DNA of 64,000 bases, from assembly GCF_008642355.1 (NCBI RefSeq), contig NZ_CP029193.1:7898001-7962000 (forward strand), given 5' to 3'. The notes under the pieces were generated by a model, which was not told where the DNA came from, made no database searches, and saw nothing but the letters and a program-made list of their open reading frames with translations. Source of the stretch: Streptomyces venezuelae (GTDB lineage Bacteria; Actinomycetota; Actinomycetes; Streptomycetales; Streptomycetaceae). How positions within the stretch are numbered: the stretch's first letter is position 1; each line of letters begins with the position of its first letter. Positions 32,397 to 41,680 of this stretch are shown in pieces. Made by a program: the position numbers and the translations under genes.

Positions 32397-33811
32397 GACG
32401 CTCCCTGGTGACGTGGTGCGCGGGTGGGACGCAGTGCGTGGGGGAGGAGGGCGAGGGAGCGGTCCCGCTGCCGCTCGTACAGCGCGAAGGGGTCGAGGAC
32501 ATCGCGGCCCATCGCTGCGGAGAGCCGGTCGGCGTCGTACGCACCGTCTTCCCCGTCACCTTCCCCCGTACGGTCCCCGGGGCCGGTGTCGTCGAGGTTG
32601 GACCGGAAGATGCCGGCGGCCGACCGGGGCAGGAAGTCCTCGTACACGATCGGCTCGGCCCGCAGCCAGCCGCCGTCGAGGAGCCCGGCGAGGTCGGTGG
32701 GCGGGCCGCCGCCGTCCGCGGGCCGGTCGGGGACGGCGTGGTACGTGAAGAACCCGAGGTCCCGCGCCGCCAGTTCGTGTTCGGTGGCGGGCAGGTGCTC
32801 GGCCCACACGGCGCGGGCCACCGCGCCCCGCTCGGCGGCCGGGCGGGACGCGGCCCGTTCGTCGACGAGGCCGAGCAGCCGGTCGTAGAGGACGCGGCCC
32901 TCGCGGGTCAGGGCGATGCCCCGCGCCTCGACCTCGCCGAACCGCACCCGCAGCGCGCCGCGCCGCACGCTGCCGTCCGCCCCCCGCATCGCGCGCGGCT
33001 CGGCCAGCGCGCGGAACGAGGTCTGGCGGAGCAGCACGTCCGGCCCCGGCCAGAGCGGCGGCCCCTGGATGGTGTCGATCATCTCGATGCCGCGTCCGGT
33101 CATGCGCCGGTAGAGCTCGTCGATGTCGAGGACGCGCGGGGTGAGATGGTTGATGTGGGTGCTGCGCACGCCTCCGATGTCCGCGGCGACGGCGGAGACG
33201 CGCTCCAGCGACGCGTACCACTCCGCGTCGATGGGGTCCGCCGACAACTCGAAGGCACATACGGCGAGTTCGAGGAACCGCTCGGCGTCCGCCTCGGACA
33301 GTTCCCGCTCCGCCTCCGCCCGGTCGGCCAGCGCGAGCAGCTCCGGCGGGAACAGTTCGCGGTCCGCGAGGAAGGCGTCGAGGCGGGAACGCAGACCGTC
33401 GTCGAAGAAGCGGGCGTCGGCCACGGTGAGCATGGACGTGAAGACCCGGAAGGGGTTGCGGGCCAGCTCGTCCTCGTCCACCGGGCGGAACGCCGTCGAC
33501 ACGATGGGCAGGGCACTCGCCGGGGGTTCGCGCAGGTCGTAGAAACCGACCGGGTGCATGCCCAGGGCGCCGAACACCCGGGCGACCTGCTGCAGTTCGC
33601 GCGGGGTGCCGACGCGGATGGCGCCGTGCCGTTCGGCGGTCACGCGCCCGATGGAGCCGAGGCGCTCGGCGTCGGTGCCGCGCCGGCGCAGCACGTTCTC
33701 GTTGACCTCGCGGGACACGTCCACCAGCGTCGTGTACGCGGGGACCTCACGCCCGTACATCCGCGAGAGCCGCTCGGCGAACCCGGCGCGCAGCCGCCAC
33801 TGCTCGACCAT
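32393..33811 (-). CDS. DUF1338 protein, 2-oxoadipate dioxygenase/decarboxylase (HglS) type
   Basis: A 472-aa member of the DUF1338 (YdcJ/HglS) family. Candidate metal ligands are H62 (ERHGAIRVGT), the second His of THINHLTPR and a Glu in FGEVEARGIALT, and PVGFYDLREPP and FRSNL are also family-typical. The P. putida enzyme converts 2-oxoadipate to D-2-hydroxyglutarate using Fe2+ and O2. ATG 33811 has AAAGGA about 10 nt upstream. It is coupled to the aldehyde dehydrogenase and follows the FAD oxidoreductase by 20 bp, which supports a lysine/2-aminoadipate pathway. Confidence 0.85.
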   Translation of the reverse strand: MVEQWRLRAGFAERLSRMYGREVPAYTTLVDVSREVNENVLRRRGTDAERLGSIGRVTAERHGAIRVGTPRELQQVARVFGALGMHPVGFYDLREPPASALPIVSTAFRPVDEDELARNPFRVFTSMLTVADARFFDDGLRSRLDAFLADRELFPPELLALADRAEAERELSEADAERFLELAVCAFELSADPIDAEWYASLERVSAVAADIGGVRSTHINHLTPRVLDIDELYRRMTGRGIEMIDTIQGPPLWPGPDVLLRQTSFRALAEPRAMRGADGSVRRGALRVRFGEVEARGIALTREGRVLYDRLLGLVDERAASRPAAERGAVARAVWAEHLPATEHELAARDLGFFTYHAVPDRPADGGGPPTDLAGLLDGGWLRAEPIVYEDFLPRSAAGIFRSNLDDTGPGDRTGEGDGEDGAYDADRLSAAMGRDVLDPFALYERQRDRSLALLPHALRPTRAPRHQGAS

Positions 33812-33831
33812 CGACGTGTCGTCCTTTCGGT

Positions 33832-35031
33832 TCACACCACGTGGGCTTCCGGGCGGCGGCTCCGGGACCCCGTGCGGAACCGGTGCGCGCCGAGCGGCTC
33901 GACGTCGACACACGGCCGCCGCCCCAGGTACAGGTCGCGGACGATCTCGCCCACCGCAGGGGCCTGGAGGAACCCGTGACCGGAGAAGCCCGTGGCGTAG
34001 AGGAAGTTGACGGGTGCGTCGGAGCGGCCGATCAGCGCGTTGTGGTCGGGCGTGACCTCGTACAGGCCCGCCCAGCCGCCGGCCGTCTCCATCTGCGCCA
34101 GTGCGGGCGCCCGTTGCCGTGCCACGGAACGGAACAGCTTCAGCCACCCGGGCGTCCACGTGGTGTCGAAACCCTCGGTCTGGCCGGGGTCGGCGAGGCC
34201 GAGGAGCAGCCCGTCGTCGCTGTTGTGGAAGTACGCCGACGACGCGAAGTCGATCGTGAACGGGATGCGCGGCGCGGCGGGGACGAGCGGCGCCGTGAAG
34301 GCGAGTTGGCGGCGGAGCGGCCGGACCGGCAGCTCCACGCCCGCCATGGCTCCGATGCGCTGCGACCACGCCCCGGCGGCGCAGACGACCGTCGAGCAGG
34401 AGACCGGCCCGCGGTCGGTGTGGACGACCGTGACGCGGTCGCCGGTCACGTCCATGCCGGTGACCGCGGTACCGGTGGCGAACACGGTGCCGGCCCGCGC
34501 CGCGGCACGCGCGTACCCCCGCACGACCGGCGCGGGGCGAGCGTGTCCGTCGTCGGGGGAGTACGCGGCCCCCACCAGGCCGTCGGTGGTCAGGTAGGGG
34601 CAGAGCGCCCGCGCCTCCGACGGGCCGATCAGGCGGCTGGGCACGCCGAGGGCGTTCTGGGTCCGCACCCCGGCCTCGAAACCGGTGACCTGGGCCGGAT
34701 CGGTGAGCAGGAAGAGGTAGCCGACCATGTCGAGGCCGATGTCCGCGCCGGGCCGGTGCGGAAAGTCACGGAAGGCGCGCAGACTGCGCAGGCCGAGCTC
34801 GATGTTGAGCGGATCGGAGAACTGCGCCCGCACCCCGCCGATCGGCTTCCCCGAACTCCCGCCGCCGAGTTCGCCGCGCTCGACGACCAGGATGTCCCGT
34901 ACACCCTCCTCGGCGAGATGGAACGCGATGCTCGTACCCATCACCCCGCCCCCGATGATCACGACGTCGGCGGCGGACGGGACGGCACGGCGGGCGGACG
35001 ATGACGCGGACGCGGGCGGTGAGGAGGCCAA
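33832..35031 (-). CDS. FAD-dependent amino-acid oxidoreductase (DAO family)
   Basis: About 399 aa. The dinucleotide fold is VVIIGGGVMGTSIAFHLAE (about 24-42) followed by VVERGELGGGSSGKPIGG; the C-terminus has GLYEVTPDHNALIG and YATGFSGHGFLQAPAVGE, the FAD-binding end of glycine/sarcosine/pipecolate oxidases. In this operon the best fit is a pipecolate or 2-aminoadipate oxidase comparable to AmaA, but the substrate is inferred. TTG 35031, with GGAAGGGAG in front, is preferred; a GTG at 35079 is possible. It is the first gene of the three-gene operon. Confidence 0.85.
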   Translation of the reverse strand: MASSPPASASSSARRAVPSAADVVIIGGGVMGTSIAFHLAEEGVRDILVVERGELGGGSSGKPIGGVRAQFSDPLNIELGLRSLRAFRDFPHRPGADIGLDMVGYLFLLTDPAQVTGFEAGVRTQNALGVPSRLIGPSEARALCPYLTTDGLVGAAYSPDDGHARPAPVVRGYARAAARAGTVFATGTAVTGMDVTGDRVTVVHTDRGPVSCSTVVCAAGAWSQRIGAMAGVELPVRPLRRQLAFTAPLVPAAPRIPFTIDFASSAYFHNSDDGLLLGLADPGQTEGFDTTWTPGWLKLFRSVARQRAPALAQMETAGGWAGLYEVTPDHNALIGRSDAPVNFLYATGFSGHGFLQAPAVGEIVRDLYLGRRPCVDVEPLGAHRFRTGSRSRRPEAHVV

Positions 35032-35179
35032 GAGGCCGCTCCCTTCCAGGCATCGGTCTGCCCGCCCATCGTGCAGCACGCCCCCCGGCGGCGTCCATGA
35101 GGCGTATCCGCGCCGCCCCGCCCGGATCGCGCCGCCCCCTCAGTCAGCCAGCGCGCGCCGCACCACCTCCCCGAGCCGC

Positions 35180-35900
35180 GCGATCGGTGCTCCTGGACCG
35201 GCTCGCCATCGCCGCCCGGCGGCGGTCGTCGAGCGGTACGGCCCGGCGCGCACCACCATGGCCGACCCCGCCCTGGTCGAACTCGCCATCAGTGCCGACA
35301 GCGAGGAGGCCGCACGAGCGCGCGCCCTGCGGCTCCTGGGCTTCGCCGCCGACCTGCCGGTGCGCGTGGTCGCCGTACGCGCGGCTTCCGCTCGACCGGA
35401 TCGGCCGCCTGATCTGCCCGGCCCGCCCGGTGAAGGCTGCGCCGCTCGCCGGGGTGGGGGTCCCCCTGGCCCCCACCGTCGACCGGAGCGCGTTCCCGGC
35501 GGGTGTACGCGCGGGCATCGGCGCCGCGGGCAGCCCCGACCGGTCGTGGCGGGAGGCGCGCACGGCCCTGCGCTTCGCCACCTCCGGCCGGCCGTGCCCT
35601 ATGACGAACTGGGGGCGCTAGCCCTGCTCGCGCAGGTTCCGCGGGACGCCGTACGGGACAACCCCGACGTCGCCGCCGTCGCGGCCCTCGCCGACAGCCC
35701 GGAAGACCTGGAGACGCTGGACGCCTACTGCACCACCGGCTCCCTGCGACGCGCCGCCGACCTCCTCCACCTGCATCACAGCAGCGTCGCCCGGCGAATC
35801 GAGCAATTGGGGGAAGAGCATGGCCGTCGACCTGACCGAGCCCACCGGGCTGGTCCGGGCGAGGCTCGCGCTCACCGCGTGGCGGCTGCTCGACGACTGA
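35180..35900 (+). pseudogene. frameshifted, 5'-truncated PucR-type regulator
   Basis: Reading successive frames recovers the C-terminal half of a PucR/CdaR-type regulator: LLDRLAIAA, ERYGPARTTMADPALVELA, PLDRIGRLICPARPVKAAPL, VPYDELGALALLAQVPRDAV, and the HTH SLRRAADLLHLHHSSVARR, then DLTEPTGLVRARLALTAW to a TGA at 35900. Frame changes occur near 35215, 35385, 35593 and 35811, the last apparently an extra G in a G run. The N-terminal half is absent. Four shifts in 700 bp mean decay unless the assembly is poor here. It may once have controlled the divergent aminoadipate operon. Confidence 0.8.
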
Positions 35901-36813
35901 GCGACGCGTCGGCGGACGCCGTGGACGGCGCTCCCGCCCCCGGTCCGGATGCACCGACGCCCCCGCGCCGCCTTTCCACCCGCCGCCACACCGCGAACCC
36001 GGCCATGGCGACCAGCAGATACACCGGCACGAGGAGTTCCACGTCCGGGGACGACACGTGCACGGACCAGCCCGCGTCGCGCTCGTCCCCCTCGAACACG
36101 ACCCGGTTGACGGTCAGGAAGGCCAGATGCGCCCCGATGCCGGCCCACAGCGGGGCGCGCCGCACCGCGGTGCGGGCCGTCACGAGCATCAGGCCGAAGA
36201 AGGTCAGCAGGATCAGGTAGTCGACCGGGTCCTGTCCGCCCGGTGCGAGGCCGACGGGCCCCGCGTCGCCGCCGACCAGGGGCGCGATCCCGGCCTCCAC
36301 CACGGTCGAAAGACCGGGCACCACGAGGAACACGGCCGTCGTGCCGAGCGCGGAGACGACGCCGCCGAACCGGCCGCGCAGCGCGGTCCACGTCTGTCCG
36401 CGCAGCGTCGTCTCCTCGGGCAGCGCCTCCAGGAGCAGGGCGACCACGCCGTTCGTCACCAGGAACCCGGCCAGTTCGGGCACGTCCAGGTGGGGCCGGC
36501 CCAGCAGCCCGGCCGCCGTCGCCGCGCCCAGCACGAGCGCCGCGGCGCCGACCGTGACCCCGGCGCCGACGCACAGGGCCCGCAGACTCCCGCGTGGGCC
36601 GCCGAAGCCGATGTCCCGCAAGGAGCCGCCGCGGCGGCGCAGCGTGAGCACGACGAGCGGCATCGCGACCGCGCTGACCAGCACGGCGGGAAGCAGCCGC
36701 GCCGCGAAACCGGTGAGGCCGAGACCGTCCGCGAGCACTGGCCCCACCGCCGTGCCCGCGCCGAGTGCCACGCCCATGATGACGCCGCCGCCGAGTGCCC
36801 GTCCCAGAACCAC
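35872..36813 (-). CDS. CPBP family intramembrane metalloprotease
   Basis: A 313-aa membrane protein with about eight hydrophobic helices. LLLEALPEETTLRGQTWTAL (about 130-149) holds the EExxxR motif of CPBP/Abi proteases and WAGIGAHLAFLTVNRV a later His-containing motif. Such proteases cleave prenylated or other substrates within the membrane; some protect producers from bacteriocins. GTG 36813 is preferred because GAGGAG lies 5 nt upstream. The tail overlaps the converging pseudogene by 29 bp. Substrate unknown. Confidence 0.88.
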   Translation of the reverse strand: MVLGRALGGGVIMGVALGAGTAVGPVLADGLGLTGFAARLLPAVLVSAVAMPLVVLTLRRRGGSLRDIGFGGPRGSLRALCVGAGVTVGAAALVLGAATAAGLLGRPHLDVPELAGFLVTNGVVALLLEALPEETTLRGQTWTALRGRFGGVVSALGTTAVFLVVPGLSTVVEAGIAPLVGGDAGPVGLAPGGQDPVDYLILLTFFGLMLVTARTAVRRAPLWAGIGAHLAFLTVNRVVFEGDERDAGWSVHVSSPDVELLVPVYLLVAMAGFAVWRRVERRRGGVGASGPGAGAPSTASADASLSRRAAATR

Positions 36814-36945
36814 TGTCACTCCTCGATGCCGGTCGCCGCCGCTCGTCACCGCGTGCGGCGAGGGGTACTCACCATCGTGGGCGCCAGAACGATCACGGGA
36901 GTCCTGACGGTGGAGGAGATCGCCGTACATCTTTCGATGCAGAGG

Positions 36946-38340
36946 TCACATCGGGGGAGTGGCGGGTGCGGGGCCCAGCGTGGTCGTGCCGGGCGCGGCC
37001 CGGTGGCCGAGGCCCGTGCGGTACGCGTCCATCGCCGCCTCCACGCGCCCCGTGCGCCGCAGCAGATCACCGAGGAGGCGGCAGAGGTCGGCCAGGTCGC
37101 CCACCGCGCTGGAGCGTTCGAGCAGTGACAGCGCGGCGCAGTAGTGCTCCTCGGCACGCTCGGCGTCGCCCCGCTCCTCGGCGATGAGGCCGAGCAGCCG
37201 GTGCGCGCCGCCCGCGTGGACCGCGCCGCGTCCGGTTCCCAGGGGCCCGGCGCCCCCGTCGTCCCCGTCGCCCGCGCTGAGCAGGGGCCGCAGCAGCGCC
37301 TCGGCCTCGTCGGTCCTGCCGCGCCGCCGCAGCACGTCCGCGAGTTCGACCTCGACCTGCTCGGTGAAGAGCGCGGCGCGCTTGGAGGCGAGGATGTCGC
37401 GGGCCGTGCGCAGCTCGTTCTCGGCGTGTTCCAGGTCGCCGTCCTGGGCGTGGACGTAGCCGCGCATCCAGTGGCAGTGGGCGAGTTCGGTGCGGATCTG
37501 CAGCTGGCGGTACAGCTCCTGGGCCTTGGCGAGCGACGCGTCGGCCTCGGCGATGCGCCCCTCCGCGATGAGCGTGCGGGCCACCCCGCGGTGCATCCCC
37601 GCCACGAGCGCGGGGTCGTCGACGCGCGGGGCGAGCGCGAGTGCCAGCTCGGCGGCGTGGGCGGCCCGCGCGTGCGCGCCCATGTCCATGTAGGGCGCGA
37701 TGGAAGCCGTGTAGAGGAGCAGCAGGGCCTCGGGGTCGTGGAGCCCGGCCGTGTCGAGTTCGTCGAGCGTGCTTTCCAGGAGGTAGCAGGCGTACCGCAG
37801 TTCACCGCTGAGCAGGTGGGCGGTGGCGCGTCCCCGTACGGCGGGTACGTGGCGGGGCAGCGGCCGGTCGGCGAGCAGTCGTTCGGCGGCGGCGAACTGC
37901 TCGCGGGCGCCCGTGAGGTCACCGGACTCAAGGAGGCAGTCGCCGAGTCCGAGGAGCGCGTCGGCCTGTTCCTCGTCGAGGGTGTGCGTGACGGCTTCCT
38001 CGTGGACGGTGCGGAAGAGGTCGGCCGCGTCTTCGGGTGCGCCGGTGGCCAGGGCGCGGCGGGCGTCGGTGAGGCGCAGGCGCAACTCGGCGGCGAGGTG
38101 CGGGGGCCGGCCGGTGGCCAGCTCTTCGTAGCTGACGCCGAGGCGTTCGGCGAGGTGGCGCAGCGCGGCCTCCGAGGGTCGCACCCTGCCGGACTCCAGT
38201 GTGGAGACGTACGCGGCGGTGTAGGCGGGCTCGGCCAACTGCCGCTGGGTGAGGCCTCGTTCGCCGCGCAGGCGCAGGACGCGCCGCCCGATCTCGGCCG
38301 GGTCGTCGGGTGGCAGGTCCTCGGAACTCTTCTGCGTCAC
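36946..38340 (-). CDS. XRE-family HTH regulator with TPR domain
   Basis: A 464-aa cytosolic protein. The N-terminal XRE helix-turn-helix lies about residues 15-72 (RVLRLRGERGLTQRQLAEPAYTAAYVSTLESGRVRPS), followed by about eight TPR-like repeats (DEEQADALLGLGDCLLESGD, ELYRQLQIRTELAHCHWMRGYV, EERGDAERAEEHYCAALSLL). This architecture resembles peptide-sensing Rap/Rgg-type or AfsR-partner regulators, but no ligand is identifiable. GTG 38340 has GAGGA 5 nt upstream. It is divergent from the secreted peptidase gene and may control it. Confidence 0.88.
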   Translation of the reverse strand: MTQKSSEDLPPDDPAEIGRRVLRLRGERGLTQRQLAEPAYTAAYVSTLESGRVRPSEAALRHLAERLGVSYEELATGRPPHLAAELRLRLTDARRALATGAPEDAADLFRTVHEEAVTHTLDEEQADALLGLGDCLLESGDLTGAREQFAAAERLLADRPLPRHVPAVRGRATAHLLSGELRYACYLLESTLDELDTAGLHDPEALLLLYTASIAPYMDMGAHARAAHAAELALALAPRVDDPALVAGMHRGVARTLIAEGRIAEADASLAKAQELYRQLQIRTELAHCHWMRGYVHAQDGDLEHAENELRTARDILASKRAALFTEQVEVELADVLRRRGRTDEAEALLRPLLSAGDGDDGGAGPLGTGRGAVHAGGAHRLLGLIAEERGDAERAEEHYCAALSLLERSSAVGDLADLCRLLGDLLRRTGRVEAAMDAYRTGLGHRAAPGTTTLGPAPATPPM

Positions 38341-38510
38341 TGCGTCCTCTCTCGGGAGTCCTGACTCTTCGTACGCGCCACCGGGCGGAACCGCTCATTC
38401 AGGCGCTGGGTGCGGCGCTCGGCCCGGCGGCGTGAACTCACCCGCCCCAGCAGCAAATTGAAGCGCACCCATTGCCTCGACTCCCGCGAGCCTCTACGTT
38501 GAGCCGCGCC

Positions 38511-38539
38511 TTAACTCTGTTTAACCCGCCATTTATATC
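38511..38539 (+). promoter_or_regulatory. promoter of the M64 peptidase gene
   Basis: TTAACT (38511-38516) and TATATC (38534-38539) are separated by 17 bp in an AT-richer patch just before GGAAGGA, the ribosome site of the peptidase. This looks like a vegetative-type promoter. Confidence 0.5.
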
Positions 38540-38560
38540 GCGGACTTCGGAAGGACGCCC

Positions 38561-39904
38561 ATGCCCCCCACGCATCGAATATCCATGCGCACCAGACGCG
38601 CGCCCCTGCGGATGGCGCTCGCCACGGGCATCGCCCTCGCCGCGGTCGCCGCGGCCACCGGGCCCGTGGGCACGGCGGCAGCCGCCGACCCGGCCCCGGA
38701 GCCGACCGCCACCGCACAGCCCCAGCGCGTCGAGTACTTCACGGGCCCCGACGCACACCCGCGCCACACCGACGTCCCCGCCTCCCCGGCGCTCTCGTCG
38801 GCCGAGCGCAAGAAGATCAAGGGCGACGGCGACGTCGTCCCGATCGTGCAGGCGGGACCGACCGCCACCAAGCTCGACGTCGTCTTCATCGGCGACGGCT
38901 ACACCGCCTCCCAGCAGGAGGACTTCCACGCCGACGTGCGCGCGAAGTGGGCGAAGGTCTCGGCCGTCGAGCCCTACGCGTCGTACAAGAGCCTGTTCAA
39001 CGTCTGGGCGGTCGACGCGGTCTCCCGGCAGTCCGGCGTCTCCAACGACCCGACGAACGGCACCGTGAAGGACACCGCGCTCGGCTCGGCCTTCTTCTGC
39101 GACGGCATCGAGCGCCTGCTGTGCGTGGACACGAACAAAGTCGAGTCGTACGCGAAGAAGGCCACGGACCCCGACCTCGTCATCGTCCTCGCCAACTCCA
39201 CCAAGTACGGCGGCGCGGGCTACAACGACATCACCTCGCCGTACGGCTACGACGGCATCGCCACCGCCTCCTCGGACAACGCCCAGTCCGACCAGGTCGT
39301 CGTCCACGAGACCGGCCACTCCCTCGGCAAGCTGGCGGACGAGTACTGGTACGAGGAGTACGGCACGTACACCGGTGCCGAGCCCTGGGAGAGCAACATC
39401 AGCAAGCTGACGGCCGCGCAGCTCACCGCCCAGAAGAAGAAGTGGTACCGGTGGATCGGCCGGACCTCGCCGGACGGCGGCACGGTGGGCGCGTACGAGG
39501 GCGGCGGCTACCACCCGCGCGGTCTCCACCGCCCCACCAAGGACTCGATCATGCGGACCCTCGGCCGCGAGTTCAACCTGCCCGGCCGCGAAGCCATGAT
39601 CGCGGGCTTCCACCGGCACGCGTCGGTCGTCACCGCGGTGACGCCCACGGACCAGGCGGTACGCCGTGACGGCAAGGTCCGCGTGCGCGCCGCGCACGGC
39701 ATCCGGCTGCGCTGGAGCGTCGACGGCCGCGAGGTCCGCCGTGCCCGCGGCGACCTGGTGGTCTCGCCCCGCTCCCTCGGCGTCCCGGCCGACGGCCGCA
39801 CGCACGAGCTGACGGTCCGCGCCACGGACCCGACGGACGCGGTCCGCGCCCCGGAGCTGCGATCCCTGCTGACGGACTCACTCACATGGAGGGTCGGCCG
39901 CTGA
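38561..39904 (+). CDS. secreted M64 family (IgA peptidase-like) metallopeptidase
   Basis: A 447-aa exported zinc peptidase. Signal peptide about 1-42 (GTAAAA-DP, twin-Arg start MRTRRAP possible). LDVVFIGDGYTASQQEDFHADV (about 107-128) is the family-typical start of the domain; VVHETGHSLGKLADEY (about 247-262) supplies HExxH and the third ligand. The C-terminal 80 residues form a beta-rich accessory region. Streptomyces relatives are called peptidase M64. The ribosome site GGAAGGA lies about 7 nt upstream. Confidence 0.93.
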   Translation: MPPTHRISMRTRRAPLRMALATGIALAAVAAATGPVGTAAAADPAPEPTATAQPQRVEYFTGPDAHPRHTDVPASPALSSAERKKIKGDGDVVPIVQAGPTATKLDVVFIGDGYTASQQEDFHADVRAKWAKVSAVEPYASYKSLFNVWAVDAVSRQSGVSNDPTNGTVKDTALGSAFFCDGIERLLCVDTNKVESYAKKATDPDLVIVLANSTKYGGAGYNDITSPYGYDGIATASSDNAQSDQVVVHETGHSLGKLADEYWYEEYGTYTGAEPWESNISKLTAAQLTAQKKKWYRWIGRTSPDGGTVGAYEGGGYHPRGLHRPTKDSIMRTLGREFNLPGREAMIAGFHRHASVVTAVTPTDQAVRRDGKVRVRAAHGIRLRWSVDGREVRRARGDLVVSPRSLGVPADGRTHELTVRATDPTDAVRAPELRSLLTDSLTWRVGR

Positions 39905-39957
39905 GCCTCCGGGCCCGGACGTGGAGTCGCGCGCTCGCGCCGCCCCACATCCGGGCC

Positions 39958-39985
39958 CCCGGCGCCTGTCTTCTGCGGCGCCGGG
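39958..39985. terminator. strong hairpin after the M64 peptidase
   Basis: CCCGGCGCC (39958-39966) and GGCGCCGGG (39977-39985) form a perfect 9-bp stem with a 10-nt loop, 54 nt after the stop. A second overlapping stem (around 39911-39957, GGGCCCGGA against TCCGGGCCC) precedes it. A terminator is likely. Confidence 0.65.
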
Positions 39986-39997
39986 CCCCGCCTCACC

Positions 39998-40023
39998 GTT
40001 CTCGGGGCGCCGAGGACGGGTAA
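39998..40023 (+). promoter_or_regulatory. candidate SigB-type promoter before the GCS2-type ligase
   Basis: GTTC (39998-40001), 16 nt, then GGGTAA (40018-40023) fits the stress sigma-factor promoter pattern of Streptomyces (GTTT, 14-17 nt, GGGTA). It lies about 100 bp upstream of the ligase start. Recognition by the sigma factor at 21544-22509 or a paralogue is inferred. Confidence 0.45.
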
Positions 40024-40065
40024 TCGCCACATACTGCTGTGAAACGACTCCAAACGGTGGGTTGT

Positions 40066-40085
40066 CTCCCGTCGCGGGACGGGAG
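40066..40085 (+). other. stem-loop in the ligase leader
   Basis: CTCCCGTC (40066-40073), GCGG loop, GACGGGAG (40078-40085) form a perfect 8-bp stem in the predicted leader, 34 nt before the start codon. It could stabilise the transcript or affect elongation; nothing further can be said. Confidence 0.45.
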
Positions 40086-40119
40086 CTGTCGTGTCGGTGC
40101 GTCGGACTAGGAGCAGGCC

Positions 40120-41577
40120 ATGGGTCGCGAACTGCGGCAGACCGTGTTCACGGATCAGGACCACCAGCTCTTCCGCGCAAGGCTGGAACAGTCCCTCGCC
40201 GTCCTCGACGAGACGGTGGCCCGCTCCTCCTTCGGCCTTCCGCAACCCATGCTCGGCGCCGAACTGGAGATGTTCCTCGCCGACCCGGACGACGGCCTTC
40301 CCGTCGCACGCAACGAGGAGGTCCGCCTCGCCGCGGCCGACCCGCGAATCGTCCTTGAGGTCAACCGGTACAACCTGGAGGCGAACCTCAGTCCCGTCCC
40401 CCTGCGCGGCGCGCCCTTCACCGCCCTGCACCAGGAGGCACGCGACCTGCTCCAGGCGGTCGCGAAGGCCGCCCTGCCGCTGGGCGCGGTCCCGTACTGC
40501 TCCGGCATCCTGCCCACCCTGCGCCCCGGTGACCTCACCCGCCACAACGTTTCCCCGAAGCGCCGCTACGGCATCCTCGACGAGGCCCTCGGCCGCGCCC
40601 CGCGCGACCTGAGCGTCCACGGGGAGCAGAGCTGCCGCATGCGCTCCGACACCGTGTGCGCGCAGGGCGCGGTCAGCTCCTGGCAGGTCCACCTGACGGC
40701 CCCGGTGGCGGATTTCGCCCGTTTCTACAACGCCGCGCAACTCGTCATCGCCCCGGTGCTCGCGGTCTGCGCGAACTCGCCCGTCCTCTTCGGCCGCCTG
40801 CTGTGGGACGAGACCCGCATACCGTGGTACGAACAGACGTTCGGTACGCGGCGCTCGTCCTCGTCCGACTCGTACGAACGGACGGGCTTCGGCGAGGGAT
40901 GGGTGCGCGAGGGCGTCGGCGAGCTCATGGAGGCGGCGTGCAGGCACCGCCCGCTCGCGCCGATCTGCGCCGACACACCGCCGACGGAAGCCACGCACGA
41001 CGGCGGGCCCGCGGAGCTGGAGGAGCTGCGGCTGCACATGGGCACCGTCTGGTGGTGGAACCGTCCCGTGTACGACCCCGCCGGCGACGGGCATCTACGC
41101 ATCGAGATGCGCGCGCTGCCCTCCGGTCCCACCCCCGCCGACATGGCCGCCAACACCGCCCTGCTGACCGGACTCGTCCTCGACCACGCGGCCGACCACG
41201 AGCCGGTGGTCCCCGACCTGCCCTTCACGCACGCACGTGCCAACTTCTACGCCGCCGCCCGCCAGGGACTGAACGCCACCCTGTGGTGGCCGCGGGCCGA
41301 CGGAGCACCGGTGCGGCGGAACGCGCACGAACTGGTCCGCTCCCTTCTGACGCGCGCGGCCCGCGGTCTGGCCGGGGCCGACGTGGCGGACGCGGAGATC
41401 CAGCGGTGGCTGGGCGTCATCGAGGCCCGTGTCGCCTCCGGCCGTTCCCCCGCGCACTGGCACCGATGCGCCCGCCGAGCGGGCGCCCACGACCGCGACA
41501 TCTTCCGCCGCTCCCTGGAACTGGCCTCGGAGGACGTCCCGGTGCACGCGTGGACGGTGCCGGGATCCCTGAACTGA
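40120..41577 (+). CDS. glutamate-cysteine ligase family 2 (GCS2) protein
   Basis: A 485-aa carboxylate-amine ligase-like protein. LGAELEMFLADP (about 45-56) is the metal/nucleotide-binding start, VLEVNRYNLEANLSPVP (84-100) and WWWNRPVYDP with HLRIEMRALPSGPT (about 307-338) are family-typical. Relatives add cysteine to glutamate or join other amino acids, and some serve stress protection or natural-product synthesis. Since actinobacteria use mycothiol, the product is uncertain. AGGAG lies 6 nt before ATG 40120. It has its own leader and a possible stress promoter. Confidence 0.87.
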   Translation: MGRELRQTVFTDQDHQLFRARLEQSLAVLDETVARSSFGLPQPMLGAELEMFLADPDDGLPVARNEEVRLAAADPRIVLEVNRYNLEANLSPVPLRGAPFTALHQEARDLLQAVAKAALPLGAVPYCSGILPTLRPGDLTRHNVSPKRRYGILDEALGRAPRDLSVHGEQSCRMRSDTVCAQGAVSSWQVHLTAPVADFARFYNAAQLVIAPVLAVCANSPVLFGRLLWDETRIPWYEQTFGTRRSSSSDSYERTGFGEGWVREGVGELMEAACRHRPLAPICADTPPTEATHDGGPAELEELRLHMGTVWWWNRPVYDPAGDGHLRIEMRALPSGPTPADMAANTALLTGLVLDHAADHEPVVPDLPFTHARANFYAAARQGLNATLWWPRADGAPVRRNAHELVRSLLTRAARGLAGADVADAEIQRWLGVIEARVASGRSPAHWHRCARRAGAHDRDIFRRSLELASEDVPVHAWTVPGSLN

Positions 41578-41680
41578 GGGGCGTGGGGCTGGCGGGGGGA
41601 GGCCGAGGTCTTCCCGGTGGAAGCCCTCGGGTCCGGGCAGCCCCGTGGGTCGGCGGGAGCAGTTCGCACGCGTACGGGAC

